This document shows, piece after piece, positions 10,002-17,853 of a DNA stretch of 64,000 nt; position 1 is the stretch's first letter; every line of letters begins with the position of its first letter. Below the pieces are notes generated by a model that saw only the letters and a list, made by a program, of their open reading frames with translations, ran no database searches and had not been told where the DNA came from. The stretch comes from Cypionkella sp. (GTDB taxonomy: Bacteria > Pseudomonadota > Alphaproteobacteria > Rhodobacterales > Rhodobacteraceae): contig NZ_JAUSBA010000016.1 in NCBI RefSeq assembly GCF_030652235.1, positions 1-64,000 of the forward strand, read 5' to 3'. A program made the position numbers and the translations under genes.

Positions 10002-10011
10002 TCTTGATCAA
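9998..10011. promoter_or_regulatory. FNR-type box at the 3' end of the ATPase gene
   Basis: CTGATcttgATCAA matches the FNR/FnrL consensus at nine of ten fixed positions. It overlaps the ATPase stop codon and lies about 52 bp before the start of the decayed gene at 10056, in the position expected for activation of that gene's former promoter. Confidence 0.55.
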
Positions 10012-10055
10012 CGCACTGGTGCAGGTCATCGCAACACGGCAAAGGAGGCCCGTCC

Positions 10056-10560
10056 ATGCTAAACCCGTCCATGCTGAAGCGGCGCAATCTGCTGATCGCG
10101 GGCGAAGCGACCCTGATTGCAAAAGCACGTGCTGCCGGGTTTGGCCTGCGTCAGATCGGCTCGATGCCGGATTATACCGCGCGCGTGGCCGCCCAGCGCG
10201 CGCCGCCGCCACGTGCGGGATGCCGGGCGAGGTTCTGTTTGATCAAGGTGCTAGCGGTGCCTTCCGCTTTTCGCACGCGGGTGAAGCGACGACGGAAATC
10301 CAACAGCGCTTTTGCCCAGTCAGGGTGTGGTCTGGCAGGCGGTGGATGACAGCTCTGCCCGCGCCACGATCAAAGATGGCGGGGTCAGCCTGACCCTGCT
10401 GTTTCGGTTTGGCGCGGATGGGCTGGTGGCCGAGGTGCACGCTGACGCGCGCTGCGGCATGCTGGGCAACACCGTGGTGATGATGCCGTGGTTCTGCCGG
10501 ATGTCGCAGTATCGGCGGCAACACGGTATGCTAGTGCCTGTCATGGGCGAGGTGTTCTGA
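10056..10560 (+). pseudogene. Decayed DUF6544/DUF6920-like gene
   Basis: The ATG at 10056 has an excellent AAAGGAGG ribosome site, but the frame soon loses protein character and stops at 10349. A second frame (10312-10560, 82 residues) then reads like the core of the DUF6544/DUF6920 family: a VVWQAVDDSSARATIKDGGV segment, an FRFGADGLVAEV segment and a C-terminal GMLVPVMGEVF that stops where family members continue with a Trp and about 20-30 more residues. The likeliest reading is one gene broken by at least one frameshift and truncated at its end. Function of the intact family is unknown to me. An FNR-type box precedes it. Confidence 0.55.
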
Positions 10561-10669
10561 CAGACCCCGCACGGCGAGCGGTCGTATCATCGCGGCAGGA
10601 TCACGCGGTTGGCCTACAGCTTCGCACCGTGAACAACAGGTGGACTCTAATGACGCAACACACTGGCCC

Positions 10670-11350
10670 TCATCCTGTCACCACGCCCTCGCCCACCACG
10701 ATCTGCCGCCGACACGTCGCCGCGATCTTCTCATCATGCGTCGAGATCAGAAAGGTCGTGCCTTCATCGCGGTTGATCTGGCCGATCAACTTCATCACCT
10801 GAATCGCCGAGGCGCGGTCGAGGTTGCCAGTGGGCTCGTCCGCCAGCACCAACTCGGGGGAGTTCATCAGCGCGCGCGCAACGGCGACACGTTGTTTCTG
10901 GCCGCCTGACAGGTTGGTCGATGGAAAATCCACCCGGTCGGCCAGCCCCATCCGGCCCAGCAAATCGCGCCCCCGCGCCCGCGCCGCAGCGGTTTCGCGG
11001 CCCTCGCGCACGGCAGTGGGAAAGATCACGTTCTCCAGCGCAGTAAAGTCGGGCAGCAAGTTGTGAAACTGAAACACAAAGCCGATGTGGCGGTTGCGAA
11101 AATCGGTCAGCGCGCGGTCATTGGCCGTGGTCAGATCCACCCCCAGCATGGTGTGGCGGCCCGATGTCGGCTGCATCAGCGTGCCCAGAATGGTCAACAG
11201 CGTGCTTTTGCCCGAGCCGGACGGCCCCAGCAGCGCCGACAACTCGCCCTTGTCCATCCGCAGCGACAACCCGCGCAGCACGCGGGTTTCGGCTTCACCC
11301 GAGCCAAAAGTTTTCACCAAATCGCTGACCTGCAACAAAGCCTCGGTCAT
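10670..11350 (-). CDS. ABC exporter ATP-binding protein (MacB/LolD type)
   Basis: A 226-residue single-domain ABC ATPase. Walker A is GPSGSGKST (about residues 41-49), the signature is LSGGQKQRVAVARAL, and Walker B is LVLADEPTGNLD followed by the switch His in ISTHD. The signature and the length are those of LolD/MacB-like ATPases that drive FtsX-fold permeases. It is the third gene of an operon adaptor-permease-ATPase, overlapping the permease by 4 bp. The exported substrate cannot be read from sequence. Confidence 0.92.
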   Translation of the reverse strand: MTEALLQVSDLVKTFGSGEAETRVLRGLSLRMDKGELSALLGPSGSGKSTLLTILGTLMQPTSGRHTMLGVDLTTANDRALTDFRNRHIGFVFQFHNLLPDFTALENVIFPTAVREGRETAAARARGRDLLGRMGLADRVDFPSTNLSGGQKQRVAVARALMNSPELVLADEPTGNLDRASAIQVMKLIGQINRDEGTTFLISTHDEKIAATCRRQIVVGEGVVTG

Positions 11351-12555
11351 TGTCCGATGGCCGTGACAGGGTCCACCCGCGCCGCAGCACGCGCAGGCAG
11401 GATTGCGGCCAAGGTGGCGATGGTGACGGTCAACAGCACCGCCAACCCGAACGCGCCTTCGTGGATATCAATCGGCATCACAGAAGGGTGCGCCGCATCG
11501 CGCGGCGGAAACGCCTGTAGCACGATATAGCTCAACCCCGCACCCAACAGCCCACCCAGCAAGCCCACCAACGCGCCCTGACTGACGAACACGAACACCA
11601 CGAAGCGACGACTGGCCCCCATCGCCCGCATGATGCCAATCTCGGCCTTGCGGCGGTAGGTCGACAGCAACAGTGACGACGCGATGCCGATCACGATCGA
11701 CACCATGGCAAATGTCTTCAACAGCAGCCCGGTCTGGCCCTGCGCCTGCAGCGCTGACATCACCTGCGCACCTTGCTCGGTCCAAGACTTTGCCTTCAGC
11801 CCAGTGATCGCGCTGATCCGCAGCGCCGTGGCATCCGCCGTCATCAGATCGGCAAGCTTGATCTCGATCCGCGTCACCCCCTGCGGCAGTGCCATCAGGG
11901 TGCGGGCGGTATCAAGACTGACATAGGCAGTCGCGCGATCAAAGCCGCCCTGCCCGATCTTGTAGATGCCCGATACCGTCAGCAAAGCGTCGATGCCTTG
12001 GGCTGAATCAAGCCGGATGGTATCGCCCACCGTCAGATCAAGATCATCGGCCAGCGTTTGCCCGATGATGGTAAGCCCGGTGCCCAGCCGGACAGAGCCT
12101 GCGGTGATGTAGCTGTCCAGTTGCACAATCGCCGATTCCTTGCCCGGCTCGACGCCGTTGATCGCCACCTGCGCCACTTGGCCGCCGCGGGTGATGAACC
12201 CACTTCCGGTGATCTGCGGCGATACCGCCACCACGCCCGGCAAGGCGGCAATCATCGGCGCATAAATTGCCGCGTCGCGCAGAAAGGCTTGCCGCACTGC
12301 CGATTTTTCCTGTGCAAGCAGGATTTGCCCTGCATTTGGATCCAACAACAGCGCGGGGTCTTCGACCTCGGCGACAATGCTGACATGGCTCAGATCGCCC
12401 GCGATGCTGGCCAGGATGAAGTTCGCCAGACCGCCGATCAGCGCGCTCATAAAGATAAAGATGAACACGCCCAAGGCGACTCCCAGCACCAACAGCGCGG
12501 TCTGTGCCTTGCTGGACAGCAAATAGCGAAAGGCGATTTTAAGCGCGTACAGCAT
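11347..12555 (-). CDS. ABC exporter permease with FtsX domain
   Basis: A 402-residue permease of the MacB/LolC/DevC type. It has an N-terminal membrane anchor (residues about 10-35), a periplasmic MacB_PCD-like domain and a C-terminal FtsX domain with three further membrane helices. I chose the ATG at 12555, whose first residues MLYALKIAFRYLLSSK fit the family. A longer frame upstream reads through adaptor coding sequence and is not plausible. The start overlaps the adaptor stop as TGATG, and the stop overlaps the ATPase start. The encoded complex probably spans inner membrane to periplasm with the upstream adaptor. Confidence 0.9.
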   Translation of the reverse strand: MLYALKIAFRYLLSSKAQTALLVLGVALGVFIFIFMSALIGGLANFILASIAGDLSHVSIVAEVEDPALLLDPNAGQILLAQEKSAVRQAFLRDAAIYAPMIAALPGVVAVSPQITGSGFITRGGQVAQVAINGVEPGKESAIVQLDSYITAGSVRLGTGLTIIGQTLADDLDLTVGDTIRLDSAQGIDALLTVSGIYKIGQGGFDRATAYVSLDTARTLMALPQGVTRIEIKLADLMTADATALRISAITGLKAKSWTEQGAQVMSALQAQGQTGLLLKTFAMVSIVIGIASSLLLSTYRRKAEIGIMRAMGASRRFVVFVFVSQGALVGLLGGLLGAGLSYIVLQAFPPRDAAHPSVMPIDIHEGAFGLAVLLTVTIATLAAILPARAAARVDPVTAIGQ

Positions 12556-13745
12556 CAGGGGTCGGCCTTGGCGGCGGCGGGCACGCTGACGGCCAACCCG
12601 TCCGCCAGCCCAGTCGCATCGGTGATCACCAGCTCGCCCGCCGCAAGCCCCGAAGTCACTTGCACCCGGTCTGCCGGCCAATCCACCACGCTGACGTCCC
12701 GTCGAACGGCATGACCTGCCACCGCGACGAACACCGCCGCACCTGTGGCATCGGTGACCACTGCGGCACGCGGCACCGAGATTGCGGCCGCTTGGCGCCC
12801 GACAATGATGTTTGCCGTCACCGTCAGACCCACCGGAGCTGTGACCGGATCATCAAAGGCGATCTTCACCGCCAACCCGCCGGTGGCCGCATCAACCTGT
12901 GCTGCCACAAAGCTGACGCGGCCATCCCGCTTGGCGCTCTCGCCCTTCAATTGCAAGACGGCGGGCAACCCTAAAGTCATCCGCGCGGCATAGCCTTCAT
13001 CCACATCAGTCTCGACCACCAGCTTTCCAAGGTCAGCGATGGCAAACAACGCGGTTGCGATGTCAACGACTTGCCCGACTTCGGCGTTTCGGTTTAACAC
13101 TTTGCCCGCCACCGGGGCCGCAATCGTGTATTTTGCAAGGCCGATCTGCGCCTGATCCAGCAAGGCAGTCAGGCGGGCCACCTCTTGCACAGCGGTCTGC
13201 TGCGCAGTCCTGGCATCGCCCAGCGCCGTGCGGGTGATGTTACCGCCCAAAGCCGCCGCCCGTGCAAGATTTGCCTCGGCTTGCTCTTGCGCGGCCAAGC
13301 CTGCATCCAGCCCCGCTTTGAACTGACGCACCTGCGCCTGCTGTCCCGAGGCATCGATCTGCGCCAGAATCTCGCCTTGCCGAACCACCGCGCCCGCCTC
13401 GACGGGCACCGCTGTCACTGTGCCGGCAACCGTGGGTTTTACCGCAACCAGATGCTGCGGGGCCAATCGCCCGTTCACCGCCAGCACCAAGATCAGCGGC
13501 GCAGGCGTGGCCGTCTCAACCGTGACAGCCAGCCCCTTGCTCGCCCAAGGCTGAACATACCAAAGCGCCGCCGCACCAAGAACAAGTGCCACCAGACCCG
13601 CCCAGATCCACCCGTTGAAGCTTTGCCTCGGGCTAAGCGTCGGCGTCGGCGGTGGCGGCACCGTCAACTGACCGCCGATGTTGGGTGTCATAAGCTCGCC
13701 ACCCGTGCGCAGGGCTGCGCTGTTGGGTGTTTTGGCATCAGACAT
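12555..13745 (-). CDS. Periplasmic adaptor (HlyD/MacA family) of ABC exporter
   Basis: Membrane-fusion/adaptor subunit of about 396 residues that links an inner-membrane ABC exporter to the periplasm. It has one N-terminal membrane helix (WAGLVALVLGAAALWYV), a split lipoyl-like domain (VAGTVTAVPVEAGAVVRQGE and later IAAPVAGKVLNRNAEVGQVV), a coiled-coil hairpin rich in Ala/Gln between them, and a beta-barrel domain. The start at 13745 (MSDAKT) was preferred over one nine codons upstream. Neither has a strong ribosome site, so the start is uncertain. First gene of the three-gene operon. An FNR-type box lies about 160 bp upstream. Confidence 0.88.
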   Translation of the reverse strand: MSDAKTPNSAALRTGGELMTPNIGGQLTVPPPPTPTLSPRQSFNGWIWAGLVALVLGAAALWYVQPWASKGLAVTVETATPAPLILVLAVNGRLAPQHLVAVKPTVAGTVTAVPVEAGAVVRQGEILAQIDASGQQAQVRQFKAGLDAGLAAQEQAEANLARAAALGGNITRTALGDARTAQQTAVQEVARLTALLDQAQIGLAKYTIAAPVAGKVLNRNAEVGQVVDIATALFAIADLGKLVVETDVDEGYAARMTLGLPAVLQLKGESAKRDGRVSFVAAQVDAATGGLAVKIAFDDPVTAPVGLTVTANIIVGRQAAAISVPRAAVVTDATGAAVFVAVAGHAVRRDVSVVDWPADRVQVTSGLAAGELVITDATGLADGLAVSVPAAAKADP

Positions 13746-13900
13746 GCGCCCACCACTGCGACACCGCAACATGCGCCACCGCGACCATCCGCACGACAGA
13801 CGAGCAAAGCCGAAATGACAGCTGACTGGGTTTCAAGTGATCTGTCCTGCAGACAAAAGTTGCGCTTTGAACACCATAGCGAAGCCGAAGCTGAAGCGCG

Positions 13901-13914
13901 TTGATCTGGATCAG
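13901..13914. promoter_or_regulatory. FNR-type box upstream of the ABC exporter operon
   Basis: TTGATctggATCAG matches TTGAT-N4-ATCAA at nine of ten fixed positions. It lies about 160 bp before the adaptor start at 13745, on the side from which the exporter operon would be transcribed. The plus-strand side leads toward the candidate small RNA at 14.09 kb, so either unit could be the target. Confidence 0.55.
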
Positions 13915-14088
13915 CGCGCCACCGCAACACCGAAGGTACGGCCATTGCAGGATGCCAAGGCCCATGCGTTGCCGCTGGCTGATTCAGTTTGCACAACGAC
14001 CACAAGCACAAAAAATATTTGTCCTGCGGTTAAATACTAATCTGAAGCAGTGCCGAGACAACGCATCTGCGCGATGATGAACCACGAC

Positions 14089-14175
14089 TTGCCAACGCAT
14101 GTCTGTCCCCAGACGCGTTGGCACAAGACCCGCCCGGTGCGCCCACTCCTCCCTCGTTATAGTACCGGGCGGGCA
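14089..14175 (+). ncRNA. Candidate small RNA with anti-Shine-Dalgarno loop
   Basis: Two consecutive strong hairpins lie in an 800-bp gap. The first pairs TGCCAACGC (14090-14098) with GCGTTGGCA (14115-14123), extended inside by GTCT/AGAC. The second pairs CCCGCCCGGT (14129-14138) with ACCGGGCGGG (14164-14173), ten perfect base pairs, and its 25-nt loop contains CTCCTCCC (14146-14153). Loops with CUCCUCCC, able to pair with ribosome-binding sites, are a hallmark of alphaproteobacterial 'cuckoo'/CcsR and ar14-type sRNAs. There is no clear T-run terminator directly behind it, so the ends are guesses and the strand is inferred from the loop. Confidence 0.4.
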
Positions 14176-14550
14176 ACCTTGTTTATTGGGCTGTTCACGG
14201 CACGGCCTTTTGTCGGAATGAACAGGTCATATGCGCGATCTGATGCTGCGGGAACGCGGCGCATCTCTTTCATTCAGCAGATAGCTTATGTGAATTTTCC
14301 GCGATTTTCGCAGATTTCCCTGTGTGTTTGCGGTAACAATCGCCTTTCATAGCCTTAATTCTCGATTTCCTTTCCCCGTCCTCGGCGATTTGGGATGACG
14401 ACGCCCTGCAGCTCTGACACATTCGCTGTGATGATGCAGTGCGCGGTGGGGCTGTCGTCTTTGTCACCAGCGGATGTGGGTGGATCAAACCCTTGCCGTC
14501 TCGGTGGATCGGGCTTTGCGCCAGGGTCACGCAACAAAGGCAAGGCCCGC
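14176..14550. other. Non-coding gap before the GMC oxidoreductase
   Basis: About 375 bp. A plus-strand frame runs open into the GMC gene from 14395, but its first 52 codons lack family similarity and codon bias, so it is leader rather than protein. No terminator, operator or repeat was recognised apart from the hairpins described just upstream. Confidence 0.4.
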
Positions 14551-16038
14551 ATGACTTCCCCTGATATTCTGATCATCGGCTCTGGCATGGGCGGGGCAAC
14601 ACTGGCGGCGGCTTTGGCCCCTTCGGGGAAGCGGATTGTGATCTTGGAGCGCGGCGATTGGTTGAAAGACAGCCCGCAAACCCGCGAGCCGGGCGCAGTC
14701 TTTGGCGGCCATTTCAGCCCGGGCGAGACGTGGTATGATGCCAACGGCGGCACCTTCACGCCGAACAACTACTACCACCCCGGCGGCAATTCGAAATTCT
14801 ACGGCGCGGTGCTGATGCGCTACCGGGCGGAAGATTTTCGGCCTTTAAAGCACATGGGCGGCACCGCCCCCGGCTGGCCGATGCCGTATGAGGCGTTCGA
14901 GTCGGATTATCAGGCCGCCGAAGAGATGTATCAGGTGCGCGGCGCTTTAGGCGAAGACCCGACCGAGCCACATCATTCGCGCCCCTACCCTTTCCCCCCC
15001 GTGCCGCACGAGCCGGATATGGTGGACCTTTGCAACCGGCTGAAAGCACAGGGCCTACATCCGGGAGCGCTGCCCTTGGGCGTTGATATTGACCTCTGGC
15101 TGAAGGGCGGGCCGCTGACCTTTGACGGCTTCCCAAACACCCGTGGCGGCAAGATGGATGCCGAAACCATAGGGCTTGCCGCCGCGCTGAAGCACCCGAA
15201 TGTGACGCTGATCACCAAGGCCAAGGTGACACGGTTGATCGCTGAAGCTGGCCGCATTTCGACGGTAGAATATGACCAAGACGGCGCAACGCTGCGGATT
15301 TCGGCGAACCTTGTCTGCCTCTGCGCGGGTGCGGTGAAATCCGCCTGTTTGCTGTTGGCGTCCGCGGATGTCGATCACCCCACGGGCCTTGCCAATACCT
15401 CCGATCAGGTTGGCCGCAACTTTATGAACCACAACATCACCGCCGTGCTGGGGGTCAGCCCGTTCCGCCGCAACCGCTCGGTCTATGAAAAGACCATCCA
15501 GATGAACGACTGGTACTTGACCGGGGGGCCAAACGGCGAACCCTTGGGCAATGTGCAAATGCTGGGGCGGATCACTGGCGAGATCATGGCGGCGGAATCC
15601 GGCCTGCCTTTGCCCGTCTCGCGCTGGCTGGCGGATCATTCGGTGCATCTGATGACCATGTCAGAAGACCTGCCGAACCCCGAAAGCCGGGTGTTCTTGC
15701 GCGATGGTCAAATCGTGCTGAAATGGCAACGCTCCAACTGGCAGGCCCATGCGGCGCTGAACGCCAAGCTGAAAGCCACGCTGAAAAAGGCGGGCTGGCC
15801 ACTGGTGCTGACCAAGACCTTCGAGAAACGCACCCCAAGCCATCAATGTGGCACGGCCCGGATGGGGGTGGACCCGGCCAGCAGCGTGGTCAACCCGTTC
15901 TGCCGCAGCCATGATCTGGCGAACCTGTTCATCGTCGATGCCTCGGTGCTGCCGACGTCTGCCGCGGCCAATCCGTCACTGACCGTGGCGGCTTTGGCTT
16001 TGCGCACGGCACGGCATATCTTGCAGGACGGTGTCTGA
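14551..16038 (+). CDS. GMC-family FAD-dependent oxidoreductase
   Basis: A 495-residue GMC (glucose-methanol-choline) oxidoreductase that oxidises an alcohol or sugar with FAD. The N-terminal Rossmann fingerprint ILIIGSGMGGATLAAAL is followed by an acidic residue at the end of beta-2 (ILERGDW). The C-terminal catalytic region contains HQCGTARMG with the expected His, then LFIVDASVLPTSAAANPSLT, the GMC C-terminal signature. No signal peptide is visible and no partner gamma or cytochrome subunit gene is adjacent. The start at 14551 has AAGGC upstream and puts the FAD motif at residue 8. Substrate unknown. Confidence 0.85.
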   Translation: MTSPDILIIGSGMGGATLAAALAPSGKRIVILERGDWLKDSPQTREPGAVFGGHFSPGETWYDANGGTFTPNNYYHPGGNSKFYGAVLMRYRAEDFRPLKHMGGTAPGWPMPYEAFESDYQAAEEMYQVRGALGEDPTEPHHSRPYPFPPVPHEPDMVDLCNRLKAQGLHPGALPLGVDIDLWLKGGPLTFDGFPNTRGGKMDAETIGLAAALKHPNVTLITKAKVTRLIAEAGRISTVEYDQDGATLRISANLVCLCAGAVKSACLLLASADVDHPTGLANTSDQVGRNFMNHNITAVLGVSPFRRNRSVYEKTIQMNDWYLTGGPNGEPLGNVQMLGRITGEIMAAESGLPLPVSRWLADHSVHLMTMSEDLPNPESRVFLRDGQIVLKWQRSNWQAHAALNAKLKATLKKAGWPLVLTKTFEKRTPSHQCGTARMGVDPASSVVNPFCRSHDLANLFIVDASVLPTSAAANPSLTVAALALRTARHILQDGV

Positions 16039-16064
16039 GTAAGGCGCCTCCGCTAACCCCTACG

Positions 16065-16361
16065 TCATCGCCACGACCAAAGCCGCCACTTCATCTTGCG
16101 ACTGATCGCGCGGGGGGCCACGAACGGCGCGGTCAGCGTCACTAAACCATACACGGCGGCAAAAACACTCAGCACGCGTTGGCGCAACGCCGCCCCCAGC
16201 CGCGCCAAAATGCGCGCGTTCACCTGCAGGATCAACCAATCCAGATCCTCAAACGCGGTATACATCGCGCCCAAAGCACACCCCGCATCCGCCGTCACAT
16301 TGCGCGCCTTTGCGCCCCGATGCGGCATCAGTTTTGCAATGCCTGAAGGCCCGCGCAGCAT
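16065..16361 (-). CDS. Possible small membrane protein, hypothetical
   Basis: A 98-residue minus-strand frame starting at ATG 16361. It has a helical middle (GCALGAMYTAFEDLDWLILQ), a hydrophobic stretch near the end (VLSVFAAVYGLVTLTAPFVA) and a very basic C-terminus. It resembles no family I know. The reading is protein-like, but no good ribosome site is seen, so it may be a decayed or spurious gene. A twin-palindrome element lies 30-90 bp upstream of the start. Confidence 0.3.
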   Translation of the reverse strand: MLRGPSGIAKLMPHRGAKARNVTADAGCALGAMYTAFEDLDWLILQVNARILARLGAALRQRVLSVFAAVYGLVTLTAPFVAPRAISRKMKWRLWSWR

Positions 16362-16390
16362 AAGCCGCTTTGCCCTAATCCCACCAATAA

Positions 16391-16454
16391 CCACAACATA
16401 TTGTGCTTTCTTCGCTAAAATCCGCCCGATTACACAATTCACTCCCAGCTGGGA
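16391..16454 (-). repeat. Twin-palindrome element, copy A
   Basis: Read on the minus strand, this is the 12-bp palindrome TCCCAGCTGGGA (16443-16454), 36 bp, then a near-palindrome whose core CACAATATGTTGTG is the complement of 16392-16405. The same two palindromes, in the same order and with centres exactly 50 bp apart, recur at 58015-58078. The bases between them are only weakly similar, so spacing and palindromes are what is conserved. That points to a protein-binding element rather than a recent duplication. Confidence 0.55.
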
Positions 16455-16534
16455 ACGCGTTCAAGGCCGAAAGCCTGGGCACGGCAGATAAAATCAACGC
16501 GCGACAATCGCAACCAAACCCAAGGATTATCAAA

Positions 16535-16845
16535 ATGAACGACGTGCTCGCCGCCAAACCCGCGTCCGAGTGGGTCATGTTGGTCCTGGCGCGATTTGGT
16601 GCTGCTCCTTTGACACCGGCGAACACACCAGCCAGATCTTTGAACCGCTAGAGACGGAAATCGTTTATCGCGGCCAGTTCAATGCAAAGAACGGCGGCAC
16701 GATCAAGAACGCGCCCGAGAATTGTATCGTTAAGCCCCCCGGTTTTGTCGTCGGTTTCGGCATCAATATGGTCGAAGGCGTCACTCTGCCCGATGCCGGT
16801 GCGGCCAGCTTCAACGTCTCGGTTCCGGTGCAACGGCTGGATTGA
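16535..16845 (+). pseudogene. Frameshifted remnant of a small gene
   Basis: An ATG at 16535 has a good AAGGAT ribosome site at a normal distance. It opens MNDVLAAKPASEWVMLVLAR and then ends at a stop at 16649-16651. From about 16600 the neighbouring frame continues as believable protein (FEPLETEIVYRGQFNAK and later GFVVGFGINMVEGVTLPDAG) to a stop at 16845. Together they would make a protein of about 100 residues, suggesting a frameshift near 16595-16615. The family was not recognised. Confidence 0.4.
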
Positions 16846-16962
16846 AGGCCACGGCTTGGGCAACAAGGGAATGGGGTAAACCTAAGACTTATCTAAAACT
16901 GTCATCCTCTGCGCGCAGATATCCCGCGGGGGAGAGCGCCGCGAGAGGGGCCTGAAGCCTCT

Positions 16963-17802
16963 CTACCCGGCCAGCCCATAGACGCGTCGCGCGTTTTTAT
17001 GGCCGATCATCGCCTGCTCGTCCGCTGACAACCCGGCCAGCAACGCCCGGCTAAGGTCAATCCATGCAGGCAAGCCCACGGCCAAATCCACCACCGGCCA
17101 ATCGCCGCCCCAGATCATCCGCGCCGGACCAAACAACTCCAGCATCGCATCGGTGTAACGTTGCAACAGCATCACGGATGCCGTCCCCGGCGCGCAATTC
17201 ACGGCAATCCCAGAGAATTTCAGCCAGACATGCGGCAGCGCCGCCATTTCCTGCATCCCGGCAAACCAAGCCTCAAAGCCATCCCCCGACACATCCGGGT
17301 TGCCGCAATGGTCCAGCACCAACACCTGATCCGGGCAAGCCCGCGCCAAATCCGCAGCAATGCGCAACTGGCGGGCATGAAACACCATGTCATAAGTGTA
17401 ACCCGCCGCCCCGATCTTGCGGATATTGTGGCGAAAACCGTCCGTTTGGCTCATCGCATCGTCAACGACATGCAAAAGCCGCCGGAACCCCACCACCGAC
17501 AACCCGCGACATTCATCCAGCCAACCGTCAAACCCCAAATCCAGCTCAGGCCGACACGAAGCGATCTGCGCCAGCATCCCGCCCTTGCCCACCAGCCCCG
17601 CGATCAGTCGCGCCTCGGCCTGATAGTCGGCGTCATCCACCCCGGTTTCCATGAAAATCGTGCCGATCACGCCTTTGCCCGCCACCAGCCGCGCATAGTC
17701 CGCAGGGGTGAAATCGCCCTGCAAGGCGGGCATGCCTGTCGTCCAAGCATAGCCCAATTTAGCGCGCAAAATCAGATGCTGATGGGTGTCGATCAGATCC
17801 AT
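16963..17802 (-). CDS. Amidohydrolase-family lactonase (L-fuconolactonase type)
   Basis: A 279-residue amidohydrolase of the COG3618/Amidohydro_2 type, which includes L-fuconolactone, L-rhamnonolactone and 2-pyrone-4,6-dicarboxylate hydrolases. The N-terminal DTHQHL (residues 5-10) supplies the HxH metal-type pair. LVLDHCGNPD lies mid-protein and WGGDWPVVD near the end. In this context it would open the sugar lactone to the aldonate. I chose ATG 17802 because GGGGAGGGG precedes it and the DTHQH motif then sits at the N-terminus as usual. Last gene of the minus-strand arm of the sugar locus. Confidence 0.82.
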   Translation of the reverse strand: MDLIDTHQHLILRAKLGYAWTTGMPALQGDFTPADYARLVAGKGVIGTIFMETGVDDADYQAEARLIAGLVGKGGMLAQIASCRPELDLGFDGWLDECRGLSVVGFRRLLHVVDDAMSQTDGFRHNIRKIGAAGYTYDMVFHARQLRIAADLARACPDQVLVLDHCGNPDVSGDGFEAWFAGMQEMAALPHVWLKFSGIAVNCAPGTASVMLLQRYTDAMLELFGPARMIWGGDWPVVDLAVGLPAWIDLSRALLAGLSADEQAMIGHKNARRVYGLAG

Positions 17803-17853
17803 TTCACCCCTCCCCAAAGGCAAAAGACCCGACGTTGCCGCCGGGCCCTATAC

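Noticed and set aside
14050-14352. 100-codon plus-strand frame over the candidate sRNA
   Set aside because: No ribosome site and non-coding composition. The hairpins explain the sequence better.
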